Assembly (NCBI GenBank): GCA_002325375.1
Contig: DCRZ01000002.1
Span: 921,198-985,197 of the forward strand
DNA length: 64,000 bases
DNA from: Rhodospirillaceae bacterium UBA1479
Lineage (GTDB): Bacteria; Pseudomonadota; Alphaproteobacteria; Rhodospirillales; Casp-alpha2
Direction of reading: 5' to 3'
Shown: positions 26,535-35,924 of the stretch, piece after piece
How positions within the stretch are numbered: the first letter of the stretch is position 1
Layout of the letters: the number at the start of each line of letters is the position of its first letter
The notes under the pieces: generated by a model
Told to the model about the DNA's origin: nothing
What the model saw: the letters and a program-made list of their open reading frames with translations, nothing else
Database searches by the model: none
Position numbers and translations under genes: made by a program

Positions 26535-27554
26535 TCAGTTCGCCGGCTTGGGAACCTGGAAAACCTGACCCGGATAGATCAGATCGGGATCGCCGATCTG
26601 CTGTTTGTTGGCGCGGTAGATGATCGTGTACTGCACGCCTTCGCCGTAGACCCGCCGCGCGATCCGCCACAGCGAATTACCCGGCTGCACGATGACGACC
26701 TGCCCGGCCGCCAGATTGGGCATGATCTCGTCCTGGCGGAAGGGAATGGATACTTGGCCCAGAACCTTGCCCGCGGGGTTGACGCGTTCGGCCTTCAGCT
26801 TGTGCACGCCGGGTGCCACCTTGTCTTTCAAGGTCAGGGACCAGCGGTTTCGGGCGTCGGCCTGGGCTGATCCCAGGGGCGTGCCGTCCATGTACAAGGT
26901 CACGCTGTCGCCGGCCGGTGCGCGGCCGCTGATGATAACCCGGCCGGCGGGGGTGTAGTCGACGGCGCTGATGTCGAATTCGATCTTCTGCGGGCCGTCG
27001 CCCTGGATCAGGCTGCTCGGCCCTTCGCCTTCGCGGGGCATGCGGATGGCGAGCGGTTCCGTGGTCCGTTCCTCGGCCACCAGGGGGCCGGTGTCGGTGC
27101 GTTCCGGCACGGCCAGGACGACGATATCCGGCGAGGTCAGGATGCTGCCGTCGGGGCCGATGGTTTCCAGGGACAGATAACGGTTGCCCGGCGGCAGGGG
27201 ATCGCTTGGGATGTAGACCCATTCGCCCTTGTCGTCGGCGGTGATGCGGCCGATTTCGGTCTGTCCGTCCTTGATGATGACCGTGGCGCCGGGGGCGGCG
27301 CGGCCGGCGATGACCGTGTCACCCGTGGGGCTGACGCGGATCACGTCGAAGGTCGGCAGATTCGGGTCGCCGGTCCGGGCGGCGCGTTCCGGCGCCGGGG
27401 CAGGTGTGCCCTTGCCGGGGGCGGTCAGGGCCTGTGCCGGCGGGCGGGCGGCATCGTCGTCCTTGCCGTCGTCGGGCGATGTCAGGTTGACGACGATGGC
27501 GAACGCCACCACGACCATTCCAATCCCGACGATGAAAAGTGGATTACGCCACAT
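26535..27554 (-). CDS. Membrane-anchored LysM protein with two Ig-like domains
   Basis: The protein has about 339 residues: a signal-anchor helix (NPLFIVGIGMVVVAFAIVVNL), a Pro/Ala/Asp-rich linker, two immunoglobulin-like beta repeats (about 75-160, GDTVIAGRAAPGATVIIKDGQTEIGRITADDKGEW; and about 200-275, GRVIISGRAPAGDSVTLYMDGTPLGSAQADARNRW) and a C-terminal LysM (VVIVQPGNSLWRIARRVYGEGVQYTIIYRANKQQIGDPDLIYPGQVFQVP). LysM binds peptidoglycan, so it probably links inner membrane and cell wall. The ATG at 27554 begins the anchor; a GTG three codons earlier is possible. Known as a conserved alphaproteobacterial architecture; its precise role is unclear. Confidence 0.88.
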   Translation of the reverse strand: MWRNPLFIVGIGMVVVAFAIVVNLTSPDDGKDDDAARPPAQALTAPGKGTPAPAPERAARTGDPNLPTFDVIRVSPTGDTVIAGRAAPGATVIIKDGQTEIGRITADDKGEWVYIPSDPLPPGNRYLSLETIGPDGSILTSPDIVVLAVPERTDTGPLVAEERTTEPLAIRMPREGEGPSSLIQGDGPQKIEFDISAVDYTPAGRVIISGRAPAGDSVTLYMDGTPLGSAQADARNRWSLTLKDKVAPGVHKLKAERVNPAGKVLGQVSIPFRQDEIMPNLAAGQVVIVQPGNSLWRIARRVYGEGVQYTIIYRANKQQIGDPDLIYPGQVFQVPKPAN

Positions 27555-27741
27555 TGCGTTCACAGATGCCGCAAAACGGCGGCACTCCCCGATTTTCCCC
27601 CAAATTCGATCCTTCACAATTAGTCGCCCGAACGCGCCAACGCAATCGGCATCTGGCGAAACCGGGCCAATGGCGGCCCGAAGCCTTGCCAGCAGCGACG
27701 TCAGGGACCATTTTTCTTGGAACAGCAAAGGAGATCGGCCC

Positions 27742-28443
27742 TTGGCACCAGACGACGCAAATACCCAGGCTGCCGGCGGGGCGAACGGCAACGGGGTGCG
27801 CGTGTGGGACTTGCCCGTGCGCCTGTTTCACTGGTCCTTGCTGGCGGCCGTCGTCACATCGGTCGCCACCGGGTTAACCGGGGGCCTGTGGCAGATGGAC
27901 CTGCATGTGGTGTCGGGCTGCGTGGTCCTGGGGCTGGTATTGTTCCGCGTGCTTTGGGGGCTGGTCGGCGGGCGTCACGCGCGCTTTGCCGGTTTCGTCA
28001 AGGGGCCGGTCACGGTGATGCGTTATGCCGTGGATTTCCTCAGGGGCCGGGCTGTTCATACGGCGGGCCATAATCCGCTCGGCGGCTGGTCCGTGGTGCT
28101 GATCCTGCTGGCCCTGGCCGTGCAGGCGGGAACGGGCCTGTTCGCCAACGACGATATCTTTCTGGAAGGGCCGCTTGCCAAATACGCGGGCAAGGCGCTC
28201 AGCGACCGCCTGACCGGCATCCATCATCTGATGAGCACCGTGATCTACGTGCTGGTGGCGGCCCATGTGGCGGCCATCGCCTTGCATTGGTGGAAGGGGG
28301 ACAACCTGGTCAAACCGATGATTACAGGCGTCAAATCAGGCATTGATCCGGCGGTTGGGGACGGGCCGACGCCCTGGGGATGGCTGGCCGCTGCGGTCAT
28401 CGTGGCGGCCGCGCCCGTGGCCTGGATTTTGTCGATTTGGTAA
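27742..28443 (+). CDS. Cytochrome b561-type membrane protein
   Basis: A 233-residue diheme b-type cytochrome of the Ni/Fe-hydrogenase cyt b / cytochrome_b_N group. There are four membrane helices with candidate heme His in RLFHWSLL, DLHVVSGCVVLG, GIHHLMSTVIYVL and AAHVAAIALHWW. The TTG start at 27742 is chosen because AAAGGAG precedes it by nine bases and the sequence MAPDDANTQ...VRVWDLPVRLFHWSL is the usual family N-terminus. It is convergent with a soluble c'-type cytochrome gene, a pairing often seen in redox shuttles between quinone and periplasm. Confidence 0.88.
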   Translation: MAPDDANTQAAGGANGNGVRVWDLPVRLFHWSLLAAVVTSVATGLTGGLWQMDLHVVSGCVVLGLVLFRVLWGLVGGRHARFAGFVKGPVTVMRYAVDFLRGRAVHTAGHNPLGGWSVVLILLALAVQAGTGLFANDDIFLEGPLAKYAGKALSDRLTGIHHLMSTVIYVLVAAHVAAIALHWWKGDNLVKPMITGVKSGIDPAVGDGPTPWGWLAAAVIVAAAPVAWILSIW

Positions 28444-28448
28444 GGCGC

Positions 28449-28471
28449 GCCGGGACGGGATCCGTCCCGGC
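28449..28471. terminator. Perfect 10-bp hairpin between convergent cytochrome genes
   Basis: GCCGGGACGG (28449-28458) pairs exactly with CCGTCCCGGC (28462-28471) around GAT, between the ends of the b- and c'-type cytochrome genes. There is no immediate T run on the plus strand. It may serve as a two-way transcription barrier or mRNA 3' protector. Confidence 0.5.
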
Positions 28472-28488
28472 GGCTTGAGCCTTCGTCC

Positions 28489-28959
28489 TTAGTCTTTTTT
28501 CTTGTAGCTGTCGTGGCAGGCCTTGCAGGCGTTCTTGCCAAGGGCGCCCACGGCGGCGCCAAGGGCCTTGGGATCGCCTGATTCGGCGGCGGTCACCAGG
28601 TTTTGCGCATGATCGACGAAGGCCATGCTGACCTTCTTGAAGTCCGCCGGGTCATCCCAGATTTTCGCAAGCGCGTCCGTTTCGCCGCCCATGGCATCGG
28701 ACCCCTTGGGGAACACGTTCTGAGAGATTTTGGCAAGCGACAGCATGCCCTTGGCCAGCGCGGCCATGTCGGCCTTGTTGGCGGTCTCGCCCTTGACGAT
28801 GCCGACCAGGGCGTTCATGTGCCCGCCGACGGCCTTCATGACCGCCTTGCGGTATTTGATTTCGCCGCCGTCGCTGGCCTGCGCCGTACCCGCCGCGGCC
28901 ATCGTCGCGACGGCCGCCGCCGCCAGGATGCCTCGGGTCATTGCCTTGAATTTCTGCAT
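28489..28959 (-). CDS. Cytochrome c' (class II), periplasmic
   Basis: A 156-residue exported protein. The signal peptide ends near TAQAS. The mature part is a four-helix bundle with the heme site CKACH close to the C-terminus, the layout of cytochrome c' (class II). Members bind NO or pass electrons. The ATG at 28959 has AGAAGGAT upstream and begins the signal peptide; an upstream in-frame start adds only eight residues. It faces a cytochrome b gene across a short hairpin. Confidence 0.92.
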   Translation of the reverse strand: MQKFKAMTRGILAAAAVATMAAAGTAQASDGGEIKYRKAVMKAVGGHMNALVGIVKGETANKADMAALAKGMLSLAKISQNVFPKGSDAMGGETDALAKIWDDPADFKKVSMAFVDHAQNLVTAAESGDPKALGAAVGALGKNACKACHDSYKKKD

Positions 28960-29126
28960 TTTTTGCCGATCCTTCTGAAACAAAAGAGTATCACCAATCG
29001 GACCTGGTCTGGCATATACTGCCCCGGGCCAGCCTGGACCTTGAACAGACTGTAATCACTCAGGTGTCGCCTGTGAACGGCCAGCTTCCCAGGTCACGAA
29101 AAGTTCAACGGAATCAAAACGCTTCC

Positions 29127-29711
29127 ATGTCCGATATTTCCGCCATCTGTGTCTTTTGCGGCTCGCGCACGGGCAGCGATCCGGCTTATGAAAACGCCGC
29201 GCGGACCCTCGGCCGTTTGATGGCCGAGAAGGGCATCCGCCTGGTTTATGGCGGCGGGCATGTCGGCCTGATGGGCGTGGTTGCCGACGCGGTGCTGGAC
29301 GCCGGTGGCCAGGTCACGGGCGTGATCCCCGATTTCCTGCGCCGCCGCGAAGTGGGGCGCGACGATCTGACCGACCTGGTCATCACCGACAGCATGCACA
29401 GCCGCAAGCAGCGCATGTTCGAATTGGCCGATGCCTTTGTCGCCCTGCCGGGCGGGCTCGGCACCCTGGATGAAACCATCGAGGTCGCGACCTGGAAACA
29501 ACTCGGCCTGCATGCCAAGCCGATCGTGATCCTGGACGCCGCCGGTTACTGGGGGGCGCTGTCGGCGCTGCTCACCTCGGTGGTCGATGGCGGCTTCGCT
29601 TATGGCGACATCCAGACCCTGTGGTCGGTGGTCGATAGCGCCGAACAGGTGTTCGATGCCATTGATGCCGCCGCCCGGCCCGGGCCCAAGGCGGCCTCGG
29701 CCCGCCTCTGA
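29127..29711 (+). CDS. LOG-family protein (TIGR00730, nucleotide 5'-monophosphate phosphoribohydrolase)
   Basis: A 194-residue Rossmann-fold protein with the LOG signature PGGLGTLDE (about residues 108-116), the N-terminal SAICVFCGSRTGSDPAY and GGGHVGLMG. Family members release bases from cytokinin- or purine-type 5'-monophosphates; bacterial ones often act on AMP. The ATG at 29127 starts at the conserved N-terminus. Confidence 0.9.
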   Translation: MSDISAICVFCGSRTGSDPAYENAARTLGRLMAEKGIRLVYGGGHVGLMGVVADAVLDAGGQVTGVIPDFLRRREVGRDDLTDLVITDSMHSRKQRMFELADAFVALPGGLGTLDETIEVATWKQLGLHAKPIVILDAAGYWGALSALLTSVVDGGFAYGDIQTLWSVVDSAEQVFDAIDAAARPGPKAASARL

Positions 29712-29749
29712 CCTCCGTTTCCCGCCGCACATTTCGCCACGCCTGCGTC

Positions 29750-29776
29750 TTGCAGGGAAAGAGGGCAGGATATAAT
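29750..29776 (+). promoter_or_regulatory. Predicted promoter of icd
   Basis: TTGCAG (29750-29755) and a perfect TATAAT (29771-29776) are separated by 15 bases, or CTTGCA at 16. The spacing is short but the -10 is consensus. The leader would be about 38 bases to the ATG at 29821. Confidence 0.5.
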
Positions 29777-29820
29777 GTGCGCCGCAACTTCAATCGCAGG
29801 ACAACCGGAGCACCGAACTG

Positions 29821-31041
29821 ATGGCGAAAATTCAGGTCAAAACCCCGATCGTGGAACTAGACGGCGACGAGATGACGCGGATCATCTGGGCCTTCATCAA
29901 GGACAAGCTGATCCTCCCCTACCTCGACGTCGATCTTAAATATTACGATCTGTCCGTGCAAAAGCGTGACGAGACCGACGACCAGATCACCATCGATTCC
30001 GCGAACGCCATCAAGCAGTACGGCGTCGGCGTCAAATGCGCCACCATCACGCCGGACGAAGGCCGGGTCGAAGAATTCGGCCTGAAGCAGATGTGGCGCT
30101 CGCCCAACGGCACCATCCGCAACATCCTGGGCGGCACCATCTTCCGCCAGCCCATCGTGTGCAAGAACGTGCCGCGCCTGGTTCCGGGCTGGACCAAGCC
30201 CATCGTCATCGGCCGTCATGCCTATGGCGATCAGTACCGCGCCACCGACTTCCTGTTCCCCGGTGCCGGCAAGCTGACGATCAAGTTCGAGCCCACCGAC
30301 GGCGGCGAAGTGATCGAACGCGAAGTGTTCCAGGCGCCGGAAGCCGGCGTCGCCATGGCGATGTACAACCTGGATGAAAGCATCCGCGGTTTCGCCCGGG
30401 CGTCCATGAACTACGCCCTCGGCCTGGGCTGGCCCTGCTACCTGTCGACCAAGAACACGATCCTGAAGAAATACGACGGCCGCTTCATGGACCTGTTCCA
30501 GGAAGTCTTCGACAATGAATTCAAGGACAAGTTCAAGGCCGCCGGCATCACCTACGAACACCGCCTGATCGACGACATGGTCGCCTGCGCCATGAAGTGG
30601 GAAGGCGGCTTCGTCTGGGCCTGTAAGAACTACGACGGCGACGTGCAGTCCGACACCGTGGCCCAGGGCTTCGGCTCGCTGGGTCTGATGACCTCCGTGC
30701 TGATGACGCCGGACGGCAAGACGGTCGAGGCCGAGGCCGCTCACGGCACGGTCACCCGCCACTACCGCCTGCACCAGCAGGGCAAGGAAACCTCCACCAA
30801 CCCGATCGCCTCGATCTTCGCCTGGACCCAGGGCCTGAAGTACCGCGGCGAATTCGACGGCACGCCGGAAGTGGTGAAATTCGCCGACGCCCTGGAAAAG
30901 GTCTGCATCGATACGGTGGAAAGCGGCTCCATGACCAAGGACCTCGCGATCCTCGTCGGCCCCGATCAGGGCTGGTGCACGACCCAGCAGTTCCTGGACG
31001 TGCTGGACGGCAACCTGAAAACCGAAATGGCGAAGTGGTAA
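29821..31041 (+). CDS. icd: NADP-dependent isocitrate dehydrogenase
   Basis: A 406-residue TCA-cycle enzyme converting isocitrate to 2-oxoglutarate and CO2, of the eukaryote-like dimeric NADP type common in Alphaproteobacteria. Family motifs include [44 protein letters not shown] (substrate Ser/Asn/Arg), [12 protein letters not shown] and the metal/NADP block [22 protein letters not shown] ... [33 protein letters not shown]. It is a single gene with a predicted promoter and a strong terminator. Confidence 0.97.
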   Translation: MAKIQVKTPIVELDGDEMTRIIWAFIKDKLILPYLDVDLKYYDLSVQKRDETDDQITIDSANAIKQYGVGVKCATITPDEGRVEEFGLKQMWRSPNGTIRNILGGTIFRQPIVCKNVPRLVPGWTKPIVIGRHAYGDQYRATDFLFPGAGKLTIKFEPTDGGEVIEREVFQAPEAGVAMAMYNLDESIRGFARASMNYALGLGWPCYLSTKNTILKKYDGRFMDLFQEVFDNEFKDKFKAAGITYEHRLIDDMVACAMKWEGGFVWACKNYDGDVQSDTVAQGFGSLGLMTSVLMTPDGKTVEAEAAHGTVTRHYRLHQQGKETSTNPIASIFAWTQGLKYRGEFDGTPEVVKFADALEKVCIDTVESGSMTKDLAILVGPDQGWCTTQQFLDVLDGNLKTEMAKW

Positions 31042-31130
31042 GCGAGACCGCTTGAGACAGTCTCAAGCGGCTTGGGGTTGGCCGGGTCGGCCAAGCCGCG
31101 CCCCTAAGCCCCACGAGGAATGACTACGGA

Positions 31131-31158
31131 AAACCCGGGCTTTGGCCCGGGTTTTTTT
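31131..31158 (+). terminator. Rho-independent terminator after icd (probably bidirectional)
   Basis: AAACCCGGGC and GCCCGGGTTT pair perfectly around TTTG and are followed by more T. On the minus strand the stem is followed by TTTTCC, so it may also end the bioBAFD transcript whose last stop is at 31184. Confidence 0.85.
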
Positions 31159-31183
31159 CATGGTCAAGGCAGGCGGGCTTGCG

Positions 31184-31825
31184 TCAGCGCTCTCGCGCCG
31201 CGATGCGGATGGGGGTCGGGCCGAGGTGCCGGATCAGCGCTTCCGCCGTTTCTTCGCAGGGCACGGGGCTTTCCTCGGACTCGCTGATGACGATACTGCG
31301 AATGCTGATGTGTTTCTCGCGCAAGGCCAGGGCCGCCGTCAGGGTGTGGGAGATCGTTCCCAGGTAGCTGCCGGTCACCAGGACCACGGGCAGGCTCAGG
31401 GCGGCCATCCAGTCCAGGACCGTCTTGTCCTCCGTCAGGGGGACCATGACCCCGCCCACGCCTTCGATCAGCAGCGTGCCGTTGTCGCCCACGCCCTCCG
31501 CGGCATGGCGGCAGAACCCGACCACGCGCTTGAAATCGATGGCCGTGCCCTCGCGGGCGGCCGCCATGTCCGGCGAAAGCGGGGCCTTGAACCGGTAGGG
31601 GGAGCAGGCCTCGATATTCTCGGGGCTGAGATCCAGGCCCTGGGCGGCCAGAAGGATGCCGGTGTCCGAGGCCGCGACGGCCGCCGGGTCATCGTCCCAG
31701 CCCGAGATCACCGGTTTCACGGCGCGCACGGACTTGCCCTGGGACTTCATGGTCCGGACCATGCCCGCGGCCACGTGCGTCTTGCCGATGCCCGTGCCGG
31801 TCGAGGTTACGAAGAGGCCCTGAAT
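31184..31825 (-). CDS. bioD: ATP-dependent dethiobiotin synthetase, apparently starting at ATT
   Basis: A 213-residue biotin enzyme that closes the ureido ring of dethiobiotin with CO2 and ATP. The P-loop TGTGIGKTHVAAG is at residues 9-21; also seen are the KPVISG motif and the EGVGGVMVPLTEDKTVLDW block, which is diagnostic. No ATG, GTG or TTG occurs in frame near the start. ATT at 31825 gives (M)QGLFVTSTGTGIGKT, the normal BioD N-terminus, and GGGAG lies seven bases before it. It overlaps the end of bioF by 19 bases. The non-standard start is inferred; a base error cannot be excluded. Confidence 0.9.
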   Translation of the reverse strand: MQGLFVTSTGTGIGKTHVAAGMVRTMKSQGKSVRAVKPVISGWDDDPAAVAASDTGILLAAQGLDLSPENIEACSPYRFKAPLSPDMAAAREGTAIDFKRVVGFCRHAAEGVGDNGTLLIEGVGGVMVPLTEDKTVLDWMAALSLPVVLVTGSYLGTISHTLTAALALREKHISIRSIVISESEESPVPCEETAEALIRHLGPTPIRIAARER

Positions 31826-32991
31826 GGTTCGTCTCCCACAAGAACCTTGTCGGCGATCAGGTCGGCAAGGCGGTCGATATCCGCATCCGCGTGCAGGGCG
31901 GTGAAGGTCAGGCGCAGGCGCGCCGTGCCTTCCGGCACCGTCGGCGGGCGGATGCCGATGACGAGGTAGCCCGCGTCCTCCAGCACCTTCTGCGCCGCCA
32001 TGGTGCGGGCACTGTCGCCCAGAAGAATCGGCACGATGGGGCTTTCGGCGGCGGGCAGGCCCAGGCGCCGGGTAAAGCGCTGTGCCTTCTTCACCGGCCG
32101 GGCGGTGTATTCGGGATCGCCCTCGATGATGTCGAGCGCCGCGATGGCGGCGGCCACGGTGGCGGGCGGCAGGCCCGTCGAATAGATCAGGGTGCGGCAG
32201 CGCGTCTTCATCAGGTCGATGACGGCCTTGGAGGCGCAGAGATAGCCGCCGTAGCCGCCGACGGCCTTGGACAAGGTGCCCATCTGCAGATCGACCGCCG
32301 CCTTGGTGCCCCCGGCGAAGGTCGAGCCGCGCCCGCCGGCGCCGACCACGCCGATGCCGTGGGCATCGTCGGTCATCAGCCAGGCGTCGAATTCCTGGGC
32401 CAATTCGGCCATTTCGTGGACCGGCGCCAGATCGCCGTCCATGGAGAACACGCCGTCGGTGACGACCAGGCAGCGTTTGTGGCCGGCCCGGTGTTCCTCC
32501 AGCAAGGCCCGCAGGTGGTCCATGTCGTTGTGGCGGAACAGGTGCTGCGTGGCGCGCGACAGGCGGCCGCCGACGATGATGCAGGCATGGCTCCATTCGT
32601 CGGCCAGGACCAGATCGCCCTCGGTCATCAGGGTTGGGATCACGCCCGTATTGGTCAAGAAGCCCGAACCCATAACGCAGCAATCCTCGGTGCCCTTGAG
32701 ACGGGCGAGGCGGGCCTCAAGCTCCGGCAGCAGGGGATGGTCGCCGGTCACCAGGCGCGACGCGCCCGAGCCGACGCCCATGCGGTCGATGGCGTCCTTG
32801 GCGGCCTGTTTCAGGGCCGGGTGCTGGCTGAGGTTCAGATAATCGTTGCAGGAGAACGAGACCAGCCGCCGGCCGCCGCGCAGAACCTCGATGGCGCCCG
32901 TGCGTTCCGTCACCGTCAGGCGGCGGCGCAGGCCCTTGGATTCCAGATCCGAGAGCTTTCCCTGAGCGAATTCGTCGAGTGAGCGGGACAT
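31807..32991 (-). CDS. bioF: 8-amino-7-oxononanoate synthase
   Basis: A 394-residue PLP enzyme joining pimeloyl-ACP/CoA and alanine. Seen are the alpha-oxoamine synthase blocks SFSCNDYLNLSQHPALKQAA, GSGASRLVTGDHPLLPELEARLA, the TDGVFSMDGDLAP strand, DDAHGIGVVG and the PLP lysine in GTLSKAVGGYGGYLC. It starts four bases after the bioA stop. Confidence 0.97.
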   Translation of the reverse strand: MSRSLDEFAQGKLSDLESKGLRRRLTVTERTGAIEVLRGGRRLVSFSCNDYLNLSQHPALKQAAKDAIDRMGVGSGASRLVTGDHPLLPELEARLARLKGTEDCCVMGSGFLTNTGVIPTLMTEGDLVLADEWSHACIIVGGRLSRATQHLFRHNDMDHLRALLEEHRAGHKRCLVVTDGVFSMDGDLAPVHEMAELAQEFDAWLMTDDAHGIGVVGAGGRGSTFAGGTKAAVDLQMGTLSKAVGGYGGYLCASKAVIDLMKTRCRTLIYSTGLPPATVAAAIAALDIIEGDPEYTARPVKKAQRFTRRLGLPAAESPIVPILLGDSARTMAAQKVLEDAGYLVIGIRPPTVPEGTARLRLTFTALHADADIDRLADLIADKVLVGDEPFRASS

Positions 32992-32995
32992 GAGC

Positions 32996-34297
32996 CTATT
33001 TCTTTTCGAACCGGGCGGACCAGCCGGTGACGACCTTGATTATAGCATCACAAAGCCGCCCCAGGTCATCCGCCGGGATGTTGTAGGCCGGGGTCAGGTA
33101 GACGATGTCGGTGAACGGGCGGATGAACACGCCGTTTTCGATGAACCGGCCGCGCAGCCAGGTCAGTTCCTCGAACCCGCCGATATCCAGTTCGACCACG
33201 CCGATGGCCCCTTGGCCGCGCACGTCCTTGACCCCGGGAATGTCCCGGCAGGGGGCCAGGGCGGGGGCCAGCATCTGTTCCAGGGCCCGGACCTGGGCGA
33301 GGCGGCCTTCAGTTGCGAACAGGTCCAACGATGCATTGGCGGCGGCGCAGGCCAGGGCATTGCCGGTAAAGGTCGGCCCGTGCATCAGGCAGTCCTCCAG
33401 CCGGTCCGACTGGAAGGCGGCGAAGACATCATCGGAAGCCAGCGTCGCGGACAGCGGCAGGGTGCCGCCGGTCAGGGTCTTGGACAGGGTCAGGATATCG
33501 GGCTTCACGTCCGCCAACTGCCCGGCCAGCATGGTGCCGAGACGTCCGAGGCCGGAGAAGATTTCATCGAACACCAGCAGGACGCCATGGGTGTCGCACA
33601 GGCGGCGCAGGCGGGAAAGCACGTCGGGGGCGTGGAATTTCATGCCGCCCGCCCCTTGGACGATGGGCTCAACAACCACGGCGGCGACGGTGCCGGCCTC
33701 GGCGGTCAGTAAGGCGTCCAGCGCCGCCTCCGACGCGTCGTCGCGGGGCAGGTCGGCGATCAACTGGCCCGGCACCACGCCCTTGAAGGCGGCGTGGAAG
33801 CCGTCCACGGGATCGCACAGCGCCATGGTCGCGAAGGTATCGCCGTGATAGCCGCCGCGAAAACTGAGGAACTTCTTGCGCCCCGTCTCGCCCCTGTTGT
33901 GCCAGTACTGGGCGGCGATCTTCAGCGCGACCTCGACCGCGACGGAGCCCGATTCCGAAAAGAACGCGCGGTAGCCGGGCAGGTCGAGAAGGTCCGGCAG
34001 GCGGGCCGCCAGGGTGAACGCGGGCTCGTTGGCCAGGCCCGCCAGCATGATGTGCGGAATCTTGGCGGCCTGGGCCTGGATGGCGTCCACGATATGGGGG
34101 TGGTTATAGCCGTGGCAGGCGGCCCACCAGCTGGCCACGCCGTCGATCAATTCCCGCCCGTCGGCCAGCGTGATGCGCGACCCTTGGGTCGCCACGGCGG
34201 CCTGGGGCAGAGGGGCGGTCTGCATCTGGGTATAGGGCATCCAGATGCTGTCGTAGCCCGCCTGAAGCCAGTCGGGGGCAGTGTCGTCAGCGGTCAT
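32996..34297 (-). CDS. bioA: Adenosylmethionine--8-amino-7-oxononanoate transaminase
   Basis: A 433-residue class-III aminotransferase making 7,8-diaminononanoate. It starts [16 protein letters not shown], a BioA hallmark, followed by [43 protein letters not shown] and the PLP lysine in [16 protein letters not shown]. The ATG at 34297 overlaps the bioB stop (ATGA). The longer open frame to 35395 is antiphase sequence within bioB. Confidence 0.97.
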   Translation of the reverse strand: MTADDTAPDWLQAGYDSIWMPYTQMQTAPLPQAAVATQGSRITLADGRELIDGVASWWAACHGYNHPHIVDAIQAQAAKIPHIMLAGLANEPAFTLAARLPDLLDLPGYRAFFSESGSVAVEVALKIAAQYWHNRGETGRKKFLSFRGGYHGDTFATMALCDPVDGFHAAFKGVVPGQLIADLPRDDASEAALDALLTAEAGTVAAVVVEPIVQGAGGMKFHAPDVLSRLRRLCDTHGVLLVFDEIFSGLGRLGTMLAGQLADVKPDILTLSKTLTGGTLPLSATLASDDVFAAFQSDRLEDCLMHGPTFTGNALACAAANASLDLFATEGRLAQVRALEQMLAPALAPCRDIPGVKDVRGQGAIGVVELDIGGFEELTWLRGRFIENGVFIRPFTDIVYLTPAYNIPADDLGRLCDAIIKVVTGWSARFEKK

Positions 34298-35298
34298 AGG
34301 GTGTCGGTCGAAACCGGGCCGATGTCTTCGCCTTGGATGCCGAGGCGTCGGAACAGGGCCGCATCCCGGTCCTGTTCCGGATTGGCCGTGGTCAGCAGCT
34401 TGGGGCCGACGAAGATCGACCCGGCCCCAGCCAGGAAGCACAGCGCCTGCAATTCGTCCGACATGTCCTCGCGGCCCGCCGACAGGCGCACGGTGGAGGA
34501 CGGCATCATGATCTTGGCGACGGCGATGGTGCGCACGAAATCCAGCGGATCCAGCGCGTCCCGGCCTTCCAGCGGCGTGCCCTCGACCTGCACCAGCATG
34601 TTGATCGGCACGCTTTCCGGATGGGGGCGCAGGTTGGCCAGCGTCACCAGCATGTCGGCCCGGTCCCGGGCCGCCTCGCCCATACCGAGAATGCCGCCGC
34701 AGCACACCTTGATGCCCGCGTCGCGCACGGCCTGCAGGGTATTCAGGCGGTCGGCATAGGTGCGGGTCGAGATGATTTCCGAATAGAAGTTTTCCGAGGT
34801 GTCCAGGTTGTGATTGTAGTAATCCAGCCCGGAATCGGACAGCCGCCTGGCCTGTTCCGGCGACAGCATGCCGAGCGTGGCACAAGCCTCCATGCCCATG
34901 CCGCGCACGCCTTCGATCATCTTGCAGACGGCGTCCAGGTCCTTGTCCTTCGGCGACCGCCAGGCCGCCCCCATGCAATAGCGGGTGGCGCCGGCATCCT
35001 TGGCCCGCTTGGCTTCGGCCAGAACCGTGTCCACGTCCATCAGCTTGGCCGCATCGACACCCGTGTCGTATTGCGCCGCCTGGGGGCAATAGGCGCAGTC
35101 TTCCGGGCAGCCGCCGGTCTTGACCGACAACAGCGAGGCCATCTGCACGGTATTGGGGTCGAAATAGCGGCGGTGCAGGGTCTGCGCCCGATGAATCAGG
35201 TCGGCAAAGGGCAGGGCGAACAGGGCCAAGGCCTGTTCCGCCGTCCAATCGAAGCGGACGGCCGGATCGTCGTTGAGGGGGGCGTTCATTTCGTTCAT
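34294..35298 (-). CDS. bioB: Biotin synthase
   Basis: A 334-residue radical-SAM enzyme inserting sulfur into dethiobiotin. The radical-SAM cysteines are in [13 protein letters not shown] (C-x3-C-x2-C), followed by [28 protein letters not shown] and the C-terminal [22 protein letters not shown]. It is the first gene of the bioB-bioA-bioF-bioD operon. I saw no BioR- or BirA-type operator in the 220 bases before it. Confidence 0.97.
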   Translation of the reverse strand: MNEMNAPLNDDPAVRFDWTAEQALALFALPFADLIHRAQTLHRRYFDPNTVQMASLLSVKTGGCPEDCAYCPQAAQYDTGVDAAKLMDVDTVLAEAKRAKDAGATRYCMGAAWRSPKDKDLDAVCKMIEGVRGMGMEACATLGMLSPEQARRLSDSGLDYYNHNLDTSENFYSEIISTRTYADRLNTLQAVRDAGIKVCCGGILGMGEAARDRADMLVTLANLRPHPESVPINMLVQVEGTPLEGRDALDPLDFVRTIAVAKIMMPSSTVRLSAGREDMSDELQALCFLAGAGSIFVGPKLLTTANPEQDRDAALFRRLGIQGEDIGPVSTDTL

Positions 35299-35412
35299 AT
35301 CGGGGTTCGGGGCCTTCCTGGGCGTTCGGACCGGTTGGGCGCGGGGGTCGGGCCGGGATATGCCGCCCGAAACGCCCGGTCAAGGAATTTAGCACAAAGC
35401 GTCTTGCTTTGG

Positions 35413-35441
35413 TTGACGGCGCGCGGTGATTGCCTTAAAAA
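35413..35441 (+). promoter_or_regulatory. Predicted promoter of rpmB
   Basis: TTGACG (35413-35418), 17 bases, then TAAAAA (35436-35441). The leader of about 75 bases would include a weak site before the ATG at 35520. Confidence 0.5.
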
Positions 35442-35519
35442 GCCGCCTCCGACGCGGACTCCGGCCCGCATCCAACGGTTTATTTACCAGCGAAAGCTGA
35501 TCATAGGAACGTAGAAGTC

Positions 35520-35810
35520 ATGTCCAGAGTTTGCGATCTGACGGGCAAAGGTGTCATCACCGGGAACAATGTGTCCCACGCCCATAACAAGACCCGCCGC
35601 CGGTTTTTGCCGAACCTGCAGGAAACAAGCCTGTGGAGCGATTCGCTCGGCCGCATGGTGCGTCTGAAGGTGTCGGTCAGCGCGATCCGCACTGTCGAAC
35701 ACAAGGGCGGCCTGGACGCCTTCCTGCTGGATGCTTCCGATGCTGACCTGGCACCCGCCATGGTCAAAATCAAGAAGCTCGTAAAGAAAGCGCAGGTCAA
35801 AGCGGCGTAG
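35520..35810 (+). CDS. rpmB: 50S ribosomal protein L28
   Basis: A 96-residue ribosomal protein, the length usual in Alphaproteobacteria. Seen are [33 protein letters not shown] and LRVS-like ([25 protein letters not shown]). A strong terminator follows, so it is monocistronic. Confidence 0.98.
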   Translation: MSRVCDLTGKGVITGNNVSHAHNKTRRRFLPNLQETSLWSDSLGRMVRLKVSVSAIRTVEHKGGLDAFLLDASDADLAPAMVKIKKLVKKAQVKAA

Positions 35811-35838
35811 CCCAGCCATACAAATTTGCCAGACGGCA

Positions 35839-35876
35839 AAGGCCCGCGCCCCACAACGGCGCGGGCCTTTTTCTTT
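35839..35876 (+). terminator. Rho-independent terminator of rpmB
   Basis: AAGGCCCGCGCC and GGCGCGGGCCTT pair perfectly over 12 bases around CCACAAC, followed by TTTCTTTGT. Confidence 0.9.
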
Positions 35877-35924
35877 GTCTATTTGCCGTATCCAGCCCCG
35901 GTCGAGGTAGAGGAGACCCAGACG

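Noticed and set aside
35299..35412. BioR or biotin-related operator before bioB
   Set aside because: I looked for TTATMTATAA-type sites and found none.
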